From Bacteroidota bacterium (GTDB lineage Bacteria > Bacteroidota > Bacteroidia > Chitinophagales > Chitinophagaceae), in assembly GCA_947456625.1 (NCBI GenBank), contig CANGQJ010000002.1:186001-250000 (forward strand): a stretch of DNA of 64,000 bases. Reading direction: 5' to 3'. Each line of letters starts with the position of its first letter. Position 1 is the first letter of the stretch. The translations under genes were made by a program, and so were the position numbers. The notes under the pieces were generated by a model that saw nothing but the letters and a program-made list of their open reading frames with translations, did not search any database and was not told the DNA's origin. This document shows positions 26,239 through 34,415 of the stretch, one piece after another.

Positions 26239-28554
26239 CTATGGTTGAATGCTTAGTTTGGCGTAATTCAGCATGATTTTCTTCTCGCCATTGGTATCAA
26301 ACAAAATAGTGGCAATTGGATTATGGGCCGAACCCTCTATTTCTTTAATTACCCCAAAACCAAATTTCTGATGCTCCACTTTCATCCCAGCCTCTAATGC
26401 GCTTGGGTCTGCAGCAACAAAATTAACCGAAGGAATATGGTTTTTATTAAGCGTACTAGGAGGTACTACTGGCATATAACTTGGTTTGCTTGACGAATTT
26501 GTACTTGTGCCGGCGGGCTTTTTTCCACCATACATTCTATCATATGCAGAGCCCCAACCACTACTTTGATTTCTAGCACCACCACCTGCACTTGATTTAT
26601 CCAATTGGTCTTCCGGCATTTCATCAATAAAACGGCTTGGATCATTTTGTACCAACTGCCCAAAACGATATCGAGAATTTGCATAGGAAAGCCATAAATG
26701 TTTTTTTGCTCTTGTAACGGCTACGTAAAACAATCTTCTTTCTTCCTCTAATTCCTCTCTAGTATTAACGCTCATTCCACTTGGAAATAATGTTTCTTCC
26801 AACCCAACTACAAACACACAATCAAATTCCAAACCTTTTGCGGCGTGCACCGTCATTAGTTTTACTGTGTCTTCATTATTATTATCATTGTCAGCATCGG
26901 TGATCAAGGTTATTTGTTGTAAGTAAGAACCTAAATTTTTATCACCTAATTCACCATCATCGTTGCTAGGGCTTTCGGTCCACTCTTTAATGGAGTTTAA
27001 TAATTCCTGAACGTTTTCATAACGCGCTAAACCCTCGGTACTTTTATCGTTAAATAACTCTTTTACAATATTGGTGTGCTTTCCCACTTGAACTGCCACA
27101 TCCGAAGCATTGTGTTTTGTTAATTGATTTTGGAAATATTTAATCATTGTTACAAACTCCTCAATGGCAGTAAGTGTACCTGCTTTAAATCCAAATGCTT
27201 TTGCTTTTTCTAATACTTCAAAAAAAGTAATATTGCTTTCCCCAGCAATCACTAAACATTTTTCAACGGTAGTTTTTCCAATACCCCTTACTGGGTAATT
27301 AATAATTCTTTTTAAAGCTTCCTCGTCCTTAGTGTTGGCAATTAAACGTAGGTAAGCAATAAAATCTTTTACTTCTTTTCTTTGATAAAAGCTAAGCCCA
27401 CCATATATCTTATAAGCAACACCAGTTCGTCTTAGGCTTTCCTCAAAGGATCTTGATTGTGCATTGGTACGGTATAAAATTGCAAAGTCCTTATTATAAA
27501 AATGATTTCTTAATTTATTTTCTTGAATGGCATCCGCAACAAATTTTCCTTCTTCATTGTCGGTCATGGTGCGTACTAATTTTATTTTATCGCCCTCTTC
27601 ATTGTCGGTCCATAACTCTTTAGGAATTTGTCCTTTATTATTTTTAATTACCTGATTGGCAACTTCAATGATGGATTTACTACTACGATAATTTTGTTCC
27701 AGCTTTACTAGTTTAACATCATCGTAGTCCTTTTGAAATTGTAAAATATTTTCAATGGTTGCTCCACGAAAACTATAAATACTTTGCGCATCATCACCAA
27801 CCACACAAAGGTTTTCGTGTACTGCAGCTAATAATTTTGCAATTTGATACTGCACTGGATTGGTATCCTGGTACTCATCAATTAAAATGTATTTGAACTT
27901 GTGTTGGTATTTATGTAACACTTCTGGAAAATCACGAAGTAATTCATGCATTTTAAAAAGCAGGTCATCAAAATCCATTGCACCACTTTTAAAACAACGT
28001 GCTACATAGCTTGCATATATTTCTGCAATTTGAGGACGATTGCTTCTTGCATCCTCCTGCTTTAAAAAGTTGTCCATCGCATATTCGGCAGGACCTACCA
28101 GTGCATTTTTAGCACTAGAAATTCTATTTAAAACAATATTGGGTTTGTACAATTTATCATCCAAGCCCATATCATTAATTACCTGCTTTAAGACCGACTT
28201 AGAATCGTCGGAATCATAAATGGTAAAGCTTTGCGGATAGCCTAGCTTAGATCCCTCTGCTCTTAAAATTCTTGCAAATACACTATGGAAAGTACCAATG
28301 TATAAATTTCTTGCTTCTGTATTTCCCAATGCCTTTTCAACACGCTCCTTCATTTCTGCAGCCGCTTTGTTGGTAAAAGTTAAGGCTAAAATATTAAAAG
28401 AATCTACGCCACTATTCATTAAGTGCGCAATACGAGAAGTTAACACTTTTGTTTTACCGCTACCTGCACCAGCAATAATCATAAGTGGACCTTTTAAATG
28501 TAATACCGCTTCTTTTTGTCTTTCGTTGAGTCCGTTTAAATACGCTTGTTGCAT
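26239..28554 (-). CDS. UvrD/PcrA-type ATP-dependent DNA helicase
   Basis: An SF1A 3'-5' helicase of 771 residues acting in excision and mismatch repair or replication restart. Motifs appear in order: GLNERQKEAV (Q motif), GAGSGKTKVLTSRI (Walker A, about 26-39), LTFTNKAAAEM, IDEYQDTNP, GDDAQSIYSFRGA, LEQNYRSS, and VMTVHAAKGLEF-like and VAVTRAK near the end. The C-terminal 60 residues form the Tudor-like domain (VEHQKFGFGVIKEIEG) found in PcrA/UvrD. The ATG at 28554 lies 4 bases after a TATCTTCG box; a longer frame from 28587 would run through the promoter and is rejected. Confidence 0.95.
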   Translation of the reverse strand: MQQAYLNGLNERQKEAVLHLKGPLMIIAGAGSGKTKVLTSRIAHLMNSGVDSFNILALTFTNKAAAEMKERVEKALGNTEARNLYIGTFHSVFARILRAEGSKLGYPQSFTIYDSDDSKSVLKQVINDMGLDDKLYKPNIVLNRISSAKNALVGPAEYAMDNFLKQEDARSNRPQIAEIYASYVARCFKSGAMDFDDLLFKMHELLRDFPEVLHKYQHKFKYILIDEYQDTNPVQYQIAKLLAAVHENLCVVGDDAQSIYSFRGATIENILQFQKDYDDVKLVKLEQNYRSSKSIIEVANQVIKNNKGQIPKELWTDNEEGDKIKLVRTMTDNEEGKFVADAIQENKLRNHFYNKDFAILYRTNAQSRSFEESLRRTGVAYKIYGGLSFYQRKEVKDFIAYLRLIANTKDEEALKRIINYPVRGIGKTTVEKCLVIAGESNITFFEVLEKAKAFGFKAGTLTAIEEFVTMIKYFQNQLTKHNASDVAVQVGKHTNIVKELFNDKSTEGLARYENVQELLNSIKEWTESPSNDDGELGDKNLGSYLQQITLITDADNDNNNEDTVKLMTVHAAKGLEFDCVFVVGLEETLFPSGMSVNTREELEEERRLFYVAVTRAKKHLWLSYANSRYRFGQLVQNDPSRFIDEMPEDQLDKSSAGGGARNQSSGWGSAYDRMYGGKKPAGTSTNSSSKPSYMPVVPPSTLNKNHIPSVNFVAADPSALEAGMKVEHQKFGFGVIKEIEGSAHNPIATILFDTNGEKKIMLNYAKLSIQP

Positions 28555-28558
28555 GTCG

Positions 28559-28566
28559 CGAAGATA
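28559..28566 (-). promoter_or_regulatory. uvrD -7 promoter box (TATCTTCG)
   Basis: Minus-strand TATCTTCG is one base off TAnnTTTG and ends 4 bases before the ATG, the same spacing as uvrB and suhB. It lies directly downstream of the T-run of the ompA terminator. Confidence 0.5.
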
Positions 28567-28571
28567 AACAA

Positions 28572-28598
28572 AAACCCCACCTTTCAAGGGTGGGGTTT
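28572..28598 (-). terminator. intrinsic terminator after the OmpA-family gene
   Basis: AAACCCCACC (28572-28581) pairs with GGTGGGGTTT (28589-28598) across a 7-base loop. On the minus strand it is followed by GTTTTTG-like T-rich sequence that runs into the uvrD promoter. Confidence 0.85.
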
Positions 28599-28625
28599 GA
28601 TAGTTTTTATAAAACTAAAATGGTT

Positions 28626-29516
28626 TTACTTTTTCTCTAATAATTTAAAGAATTGATCTAATTGAGGTAAGATCACAATTCTTGTACGTCTGTTTTTAGC
28701 ACGGCTATCTGCAGAGTTGTTGTCAGCTACAGGAACATATTCTGAACGTCCTGCTGCAGTCATACGCTTAGGATCTAAACCATAAGTTTCTTGTAAAATA
28801 CGTACTACAGTTGTTGCACGCTTTACAGATAAATCCCAGTTATCTTCAAGTACTGCATTGTTTCCAATTAATTGCTTAGTATCGGTATGGCCTTCTACCA
28901 TGAATTCAATGTTTGGTTGAGCAGCTAATACTTTAGCAACCTTACCTAACACCACTTTAGCTTTATCTGTAACAGTGAAGCTTCCGCTTTTAAATAATAA
29001 TTTATCAGAGATATCTACATATACCACACCTTTATCAACTTTCACATTAATATCGCCATCGCTTAAATCGCCTATGGCACCTTTTAAGTTCACCACCAAA
29101 TTCATGTTGATAGAATCCTTACGTGCAATAGAGCTTTGTAAACCCTGAATGTATAAATCCTTAGCACCAATATTATCTAAAGATTTTTTAATGCTCTCGG
29201 CTTGTGCACCAGTAACAACGGATAAGTCTTTTAATTGGCTTAACACTACGTTGTTATTGTTTCTTAAGAAATCAATTTGCTTATTTAATTCGTCGATATT
29301 AGCTTGTGCAGCTCTTGTTTTATCATTTGCTTTGTCAACGTCAGACTTGCTTTTGTTAAGCGCATCCTCGGCTTCACGTAATTTACCTTGTAATTCGGCA
29401 TAAGCACTGTTCAATTGAGCTACCTTAGACTCACTCTCTTGTAATTTTTTAGGACTTACACAAGAATAAGCACCAATACTTACAATTGCAAGTGCTAAAA
29501 AAATTTTACTTTTCAT
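28626..29516 (-). CDS. OmpA family lipoprotein
   Basis: A 296-residue envelope protein. The signal peptide ends with a lipobox (GAYSC, Cys near residue 19), then a long coiled coil (about 24-110) rich in alternating K/E/A/N, then a C-terminal OmpA domain. That domain carries the peptidoglycan-binding signature in FMVEGHTDTK (about 195-204), the NWDLSVKRA block and SRAKNRRTRIVI (about 274-285). It is likely anchored by lipid to the outer membrane and bound non-covalently to peptidoglycan, stabilising the envelope. A good -33/-7 promoter precedes it and a strong terminator follows, so it is a single-gene unit and probably well expressed. Confidence 0.94.
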   Translation of the reverse strand: MKSKIFLALAIVSIGAYSCVSPKKLQESESKVAQLNSAYAELQGKLREAEDALNKSKSDVDKANDKTRAAQANIDELNKQIDFLRNNNNVVLSQLKDLSVVTGAQAESIKKSLDNIGAKDLYIQGLQSSIARKDSINMNLVVNLKGAIGDLSDGDINVKVDKGVVYVDISDKLLFKSGSFTVTDKAKVVLGKVAKVLAAQPNIEFMVEGHTDTKQLIGNNAVLEDNWDLSVKRATTVVRILQETYGLDPKRMTAAGRSEYVPVADNNSADSRAKNRRTRIVILPQLDQFFKLLEKK

Positions 29517-29563
29517 ATTGTTTCTTTTTATTTTAAATGAATAAAACTAGCCAATGGCTGGGA

Positions 29564-29593
29564 CAAAAATACTAATATCAATCAGCCTTTCAA
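29564..29593 (-). promoter_or_regulatory. ompA-family gene promoter (-33 TTG, 19 bp, -7 TATTTTTG)
   Basis: On the minus strand TTG (29591-29593) is followed by exactly 19 bases and TATTTTTG (29564-29571), the full Bacteroidota sigma-ABfr-type consensus. The 5' leader would be about 43 bases and ends in an A-rich stretch before the ATG. Confidence 0.7.
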
Positions 29594-29620
29594 AACAATT
29601 GTTTAAAAATTAAGATAGGT

Positions 29621-30184
29621 TTAACCCTCAATATCTTCGGTGATGCTATATTCTGGAATATAGCCTAAGAGCCCTTTAAAAAACCGTACAATTTTTTGCT
29701 TATCTGCCTTTTCGTTTTCAGAGACATTAAAAGGGCTTCCAAATATTACTTTTTTGTTCGCAAAATCCAGACCCACTAATACAATGGGCACATTTGCGTT
29801 TTTAGCAATATGCCAAAATCCCGATTTAAGCCTGGTTACTTTTTTACGCGTACCCTCGGGGGACAGGGCAATATGAAAACTTTCACGGCTATTATAAAGC
29901 TTAACCACCTCGTCAACCTGGTTTAGATTTTTGCCCCTTTCTACCGGAAAACCACCCAAATTGCGCAAAATTACCCCAAAAATGCCCCAAAAAAGCTCTT
30001 TTTTGCCTAAAAAGTGGACAAATTCAATATGAGTTTTTTTCCTAATAGCTAGACCTAGAAAAAAATCAGAGTAGTGGGTATGTGGGGCCACCACGAGTAT
30101 GGACTTTTTTAAATCATAAGGAAAACTACCCTCAATTTTCCATCCACGTACTGTAAATATCCACCAAGCTATTAACTGTTGCAT
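29621..30184 (-). CDS. PlsC-like lysophospholipid acyltransferase family protein
   Basis: A 187-residue acyltransferase. Block I reads VVAPHTHYSDF with the HX4D catalytic pair (about residues 33-40), block II is around GGFPVERGKN (about 81-90) and block III is ALSPEGTRKK (about 105-115). The protein is short and lacks clear transmembrane helices, resembling the small 1-acylglycerol-3-phosphate acyltransferase relatives of Bacteroidota. The acyl acceptor is unknown. It lies 9 bases after mnmH in a three-gene leftward run with the glycosyltransferase. Confidence 0.87.
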   Translation of the reverse strand: MQQLIAWWIFTVRGWKIEGSFPYDLKKSILVVAPHTHYSDFFLGLAIRKKTHIEFVHFLGKKELFWGIFGVILRNLGGFPVERGKNLNQVDEVVKLYNSRESFHIALSPEGTRKKVTRLKSGFWHIAKNANVPIVLVGLDFANKKVIFGSPFNVSENEKADKQKIVRFFKGLLGYIPEYSITEDIEG

Positions 30185-30193
30185 ACTTTATGT

Positions 30194-31252
30194 TTACTTT
30201 TCTAAAGCTAGTATCATTTGGGCATTCTTCGTTTCATTTACCAAACTAGCTTCTAAGTTTATGATTTGTAGGGTTGCAGTAACAGTAGCCTTTGAAAATT
30301 TATCATACCATTTGTCGTAATATTTTAATAAAATTTCAAAAGCTAATTTTATTTCTCCGTTTTCTATAAATTGAATTGCATTTTTTGTTTCAAGACCTCC
30401 TAGCCTTTTTTGAATTCGCTCCGTTGCTGCAATAAGAGAAGCTTTATCAAAAATACCATATTGTGCTATTATAAAATTAAGCCTTTCATTAAATGGAATG
30501 TTTATAAAATAACAAATACTACTGCGCATTAAATTAAAAAAAGTGGTTGGTACCATTACCGTTCCAATGCGCTGACTTTCGTCCTCTATCCAAACTGTTT
30601 TATTTTTATCATGGATGTTTGCAATGCATTTTCCTAAAAGGTTTTCAAACATTTCTTGACTAGGTTGTGGCGCTTGACCAATGGCACCAAAAGCAGAGCC
30701 CTTGTGATTAGCTAAGTTTTCTAAATCAATAATTTGAGCACCTTTTGATTGAAGTGTTTGTAAAATTTCGGTTTTACCAGAACCAGTATAACCACCAATT
30801 ACTTTTATATTTAGTGGTATAGAAAACTGTTCAATAACCCAGTTTCGGTATGCTTTATATCCTCCTATAATTTGAATTACTTTAAAACCGTATAGGTCTA
30901 AAAGCCAAGCTACCGCTGCACTGCGCATACCACCTCTCCAACAGTGAACAAAAATACTTGGTTTATTACCATTGTTATTTTTTTCAAAATCATGTACCCA
31001 CTTTTCTACTTGGTTCACCATGCTAAGCATTTTATCACCAAACATGGGCAGTGCAATTTTAATTGCTTTTTCTCGGCTTTGTTTTTTATAGGTTGTTCCA
31101 ACAATGGCTCTTTGGTCATTGTCAAAAAGTGGCAATGAATAGGCACCAGGAATATGGGCATGCTCAAATTCTAAAGGGCTACGCACATCAATAACAATAC
31201 CAAGATTATTATTTTGTAAGAATTCGCCTATTCCAATTTTTTGTACTGCCAT
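30194..31252 (-). CDS. mnmH: tRNA 2-selenouridine(34) synthase (MnmH/SelU)
   Basis: A 352-residue two-domain enzyme. The rhodanese domain (about 1-130) has its catalytic cysteine in FVHCWRGGMRS (about 98-108), the characteristic MnmH sequence. The C-terminal P-loop domain begins with IGGYTGSGKTEIL (about 151-163) and contains the conserved DLENLANHKGSAFG block (about 178-191). The enzyme exchanges sulfur for selenium at the wobble uridine of Lys, Glu and Gln tRNAs via a geranylated intermediate. It needs selenophosphate from SelD, which is not in this window. The start is one base after the upstream glycosyltransferase stop. Confidence 0.95.
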   Translation of the reverse strand: MAVQKIGIGEFLQNNNLGIVIDVRSPLEFEHAHIPGAYSLPLFDNDQRAIVGTTYKKQSREKAIKIALPMFGDKMLSMVNQVEKWVHDFEKNNNGNKPSIFVHCWRGGMRSAAVAWLLDLYGFKVIQIIGGYKAYRNWVIEQFSIPLNIKVIGGYTGSGKTEILQTLQSKGAQIIDLENLANHKGSAFGAIGQAPQPSQEMFENLLGKCIANIHDKNKTVWIEDESQRIGTVMVPTTFFNLMRSSICYFINIPFNERLNFIIAQYGIFDKASLIAATERIQKRLGGLETKNAIQFIENGEIKLAFEILLKYYDKWYDKFSKATVTATLQIINLEASLVNETKNAQMILALEK

Positions 31253-31253
31253 T

Positions 31254-32354
31254 TTACAAAGATAATTGCTTTAACTCGGTTAAGAGTGACTCCTTACTAA
31301 AAGCAATAAATGGTGGCTGCTGATAATCAAATGCCTCTGCCATTTCAAGGGCAGTTGCTAAATTAAATTCAGATTGCTTAAAACCAATGGCCCATTTTTT
31401 TTCCTGCCAATACTTTGCTAAATATGCTTGTTCGGTTTGACCGGGTGTAGGAATAAAAATTAATTTTTTATGATAAGGGATCATTTCCATAAGCGTTGTA
31501 TAACCTCCCCTGCAAATAATATATTGGGCACTACTAATTTGTGCTTTTAAATCGGCACCATTTAAGTGATGGTATAAATAACCATTAGTTGTATTTTTTT
31601 GATATAATTTTTCATTGGGAAGCCCAGCAACTACAACAAACGGTTGACCAATTTCATTTCCTTGTTCCCATAATAAATTTTCAAGTAAAGTCCTTTGTGG
31701 TTCTGGTCCAGAAACAATACCTAAAAATTTTATCACAGGCTTATTACTATTTTCTTTCGCTTCTAATTTTGGCTCGTCCATAAGTCTGGATAAGCAATTC
31801 ATATACCAAACGGGTATGCTAGGAAGCTTACTAGGACTAGCTAATACCCCGGATAAGTTATGCGGGGGTTTCATATCCGCCACCCAACACGCACTATACT
31901 TATTAATAAATTGATAAGTAATTTTTTGAATTAATTTAGTACTCCAAGCAAAGGGTGTTTGTAATTCTAGTTGATGTGTTATAAAAACACTTGTAATTTT
32001 TTTATGAAAAAATCCAAAACGATTATCAGAAATTATTAAATCAAAATGATATTTTTTTGAAATATTTTTCAACCAAAAATATTCATTAATAATTGAGAAA
32101 ATAATTTTTGGCAATTGAAAAATAATCACCGGTATTAACAGTGCGCTGGTTTTGGAATATCTAATTTTGTATCCTCTTAATGGTAAAAAAACCGCACTAG
32201 GAATGGCTTCTCTTAAAATTGCTTCATGTTTACCCTCGGTAGCAATGTATATTTTATAGTTTAAAGCAATTAGCGCTCTAATAAGCGGTATGCATCTTGT
32301 GGCATGACCTAATCCCCAATCTATGGGAGATATACAAACTGCTTTTTGTTCCAT
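31254..32354 (-). CDS. glycosyltransferase family protein (GT28/MurG-like fold)
   Basis: A 366-residue GT-B type glycosyltransferase. The N-terminal domain opens with SPIDWGLGHATRCIPLIRAL (about 9-28), a glycine/histidine loop typical of GT28-like enzymes, and the C-terminal domain has CRGGYTTLMEMIPYHKKLIF (about 285-304), the nucleotide-sugar binding region. The last third holds the conserved TPGQTEQAYLAKYW segment. It probably transfers a sugar to a lipid or envelope acceptor at the cytoplasmic face of the membrane, but neither donor nor acceptor can be stated. It leads the run glycosyltransferase-mnmH-acyltransferase. Confidence 0.85.
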   Translation of the reverse strand: MEQKAVCISPIDWGLGHATRCIPLIRALIALNYKIYIATEGKHEAILREAIPSAVFLPLRGYKIRYSKTSALLIPVIIFQLPKIIFSIINEYFWLKNISKKYHFDLIISDNRFGFFHKKITSVFITHQLELQTPFAWSTKLIQKITYQFINKYSACWVADMKPPHNLSGVLASPSKLPSIPVWYMNCLSRLMDEPKLEAKENSNKPVIKFLGIVSGPEPQRTLLENLLWEQGNEIGQPFVVVAGLPNEKLYQKNTTNGYLYHHLNGADLKAQISSAQYIICRGGYTTLMEMIPYHKKLIFIPTPGQTEQAYLAKYWQEKKWAIGFKQSEFNLATALEMAEAFDYQQPPFIAFSKESLLTELKQLSL

Positions 32355-32419
32355 CTACCACTAAATTAGATAATATAATGCAATACGCAATTGCCCATAA
32401 AAATTGTAATAGTAACTAC

Positions 32420-32938
32420 TTACTTTTCTATAGCAAGTACTACACCATTAATACAATACCTTAAACCAGTTGGAGGAGGACCATCTTCAAAAACGTGTCC
32501 TAGGTGTGATTTACATTTTCCGCATTGCACTTCGGTGCGGCTCATACCATGTGAGTGGTCGGGTATATAAATAATAGCCGATTTGGTAATGGGCTCAAAA
32601 AAACTAGGCCAACCACAACCACTATTAAATTTTGCATTGCTTTTAAAAAGTGCATTTCCACAAGCAACACAGTGATAAGTACCTACTTCCTTGCTTTCTT
32701 CAAATGGAGAAGTAAAAGGTCGCTCGGTTCCCTTTTGTCTTGCTACTGCAAATACTTCGGGAGAAAGAATTTTTTCCCAAACACTGTCTGGTACTACAAC
32801 GGCATCCTTTTCATTGGGTTTATAATATGGGTTTGATGTATTTTCCATTTTGGTGGTTTTAGTATTTTTTGGCTTTGTTGTTGTTTGGCCACAAGCAGTA
32901 AAGCTAATTAGGGTTAGTAAACAAAGTGTTTTAAACAT
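32420..32938 (-). CDS. msrB: peptide-methionine (R)-S-oxide reductase, lipoprotein form
   Basis: MsrB reduces methionine-R-sulfoxide in oxidised proteins. The 172-residue protein begins with a lipoprotein signal (lipobox SFTAC, Cys near 16) and a T/K-rich linker, so it acts in the periplasm. The zinc cysteines are in [11 protein letters not shown] (about 92-102) and [18 protein letters not shown] (about 137-154), SGCGWPSF lies between, and the catalytic cysteine is in LRYCING (about 158-164). All ligands are intact. It is divergent from adk and stands alone. Confidence 0.96.
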   Translation of the reverse strand: MFKTLCLLTLISFTACGQTTTKPKNTKTTKMENTSNPYYKPNEKDAVVVPDSVWEKILSPEVFAVARQKGTERPFTSPFEESKEVGTYHCVACGNALFKSNAKFNSGCGWPSFFEPITKSAIIYIPDHSHGMSRTEVQCGKCKSHLGHVFEDGPPPTGLRYCINGVVLAIEK

Positions 32939-33031
32939 AAAATTGGTTTCAGTTATAAAAATACTAACAACTATTCGAAACTTTTGTTTAGTTTTTAATT
33001 CATCTATCTCCTATAATTTAACTGAGTTTGT

Positions 33032-33039
33032 TATCTTTG
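33032..33039 (+). promoter_or_regulatory. adk -7 promoter box
   Basis: TATCTTTG matches TAnnTTTG and ends 16 bases before the adk ATG. Confidence 0.5.
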
Positions 33040-33055
33040 AATCCAACTCCTCTCT

Positions 33056-33631
33056 ATGTTTAATTTAATCTTATTTGGCCCTCCAGGTAGCGGCAAGGGA
33101 ACTCAAAGTGAAAACATTATTGCAGCTAATGGTTTGCAACATTTATCTACTGGTAATTTACTAAGAAACGAAATTACCAATCAAACGCCTTTGGGATTAA
33201 AAGCAAAAACGTTTATGGATGCAGGACAATTGGTGCCCGACGAAGTGGTGATTGGTATGGTAGATAATTTTATGAATGCACATCCTCGGGCCAACGGCTT
33301 TTTATTTGATGGATTTCCACGTACCACTGCACAGTGTATTGCACTAGATGCTTTATTGCAACAAAAAGGAACCGAAATAAATGTGGTCCTTGCTTTAGAA
33401 GTGGGTGAGCAGGAATTAGTAAAAAGATTATTAGGACGTGGTGCCACCTCGGGCCGTAGCGATGATACCAACGAAACAGTTATACGCGCTCGTATTAAAG
33501 AGTACCACGATAAAACAACAGCAGTTGCAACCTATTACGCACAATTTAATAAAGTGGTAAATGTAAAAGGCGAAGGCACAGTGGAAAGTATCTATGCCAA
33601 CTTGAAAAAAGAAATTGACGCGAGAATTTAA
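33056..33631 (+). CDS. adk: adenylate kinase
   Basis: Interconverts ATP, ADP and AMP. The 191-residue protein has the P-loop GPPGSGKGTQ (7-16), the AMP-site block STGNLLR (about 31-37), DGFPRT (about 84-89) and a short LID with GRGATSGRSDD, without zinc cysteines. This is the short-lid type common in Bacteroidota. The last four bases of the gene overlap the end of the convergent fabG. Confidence 0.97.
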   Translation: MFNLILFGPPGSGKGTQSENIIAANGLQHLSTGNLLRNEITNQTPLGLKAKTFMDAGQLVPDEVVIGMVDNFMNAHPRANGFLFDGFPRTTAQCIALDALLQQKGTEINVVLALEVGEQELVKRLLGRGATSGRSDDTNETVIRARIKEYHDKTTAVATYYAQFNKVVNVKGEGTVESIYANLKKEIDARI

Positions 33632-34383
33632 ATATTTAATCCACCACAAGCGCTTATCACTTGTCCAGTAATATAACTGCTTAAGTCACTAGCTAAAAAT
33701 AATGTGGTGTTTGCAATTTCTTCGGCTTTACCAAAGCGTCCCAAAGGTATTTTATCTAAGAAAGCTTTACCAGCTTCTCCTTCGTTTAAATAATGTGTCA
33801 TATCGGTTTCAATAAAACCAGGCGCTATTGCATTGCAACGAATATTTCTACTTCCAATTTCGGCAGCAATGGATTTAGTGAATCCAATAATACCCGCCTT
33901 ACTTGCTGCATAGCTGCTCTGTCCTGCGTTTCCGCGAATTCCAATAATGGAACTCATGTTAATAATAGAACCGCTTCTTGCTTTCATCATTGGGCGGATT
34001 ACTTGCTTGGTCATATTAAACACACTCTTTAAATTAACTTCCATTACCTCATCCCACTGCTCGGGGGTCATACGTAGTAATAAATTATCTTTTGAAATAC
34101 CTGCATTGTTAACACAAATATCAATGGTTCCAAATGTAGCTACTACATCGTTTACAAATGTTTCACATGCTGCAAAGTCACCTGCATTTGCTTTATACGC
34201 TTTTGCTTTTACACCTAATTTTTCAATTTGTGCAACCAACTCGTTTGCTTTATCTAAACTGCTATCACTCACATAAGTAAATGCAATATTTGCACCTTGC
34301 GCTGCTAACTTTAATGCAATAGCTGCTCCAATTCCTCTTGCAGCACCAGTAACTATGGCTACTTTACCGTCCAATAATTTCAT
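33628..34383 (-). CDS. fabG: 3-oxoacyl-ACP reductase
   Basis: NADPH-dependent reductase of the fatty acid elongation cycle. The 251-residue SDR has the cofactor motif TGAARGIG (about 12-19), NNAGISKDNLLLRM (about 92-105), catalytic Ser in NMSSIIG and the YAASK pair (about 158-162), and the C-terminal ITGQVISACGG. The NNAGI-x-x-D-N-L-L-x-R-M sequence is characteristic of true FabG rather than a generic SDR. It follows the second GH3 gene by 32 bases in the same direction as lptB. Confidence 0.94.
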   Translation of the reverse strand: MKLLDGKVAIVTGAARGIGAAIALKLAAQGANIAFTYVSDSSLDKANELVAQIEKLGVKAKAYKANAGDFAACETFVNDVVATFGTIDICVNNAGISKDNLLLRMTPEQWDEVMEVNLKSVFNMTKQVIRPMMKARSGSIINMSSIIGIRGNAGQSSYAASKAGIIGFTKSIAAEIGSRNIRCNAIAPGFIETDMTHYLNEGEAGKAFLDKIPLGRFGKAEEIANTTLFLASDLSSYITGQVISACGGLNI

Positions 34384-34415
34384 AAAATTATTTTTAAGAT
34401 TTTTACAAAGATAAA

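Noticed and set aside
33947..34276. A 109-codon plus-strand frame inside fabG
   Set aside because: Antisense to a complete FabG; shadow frame.
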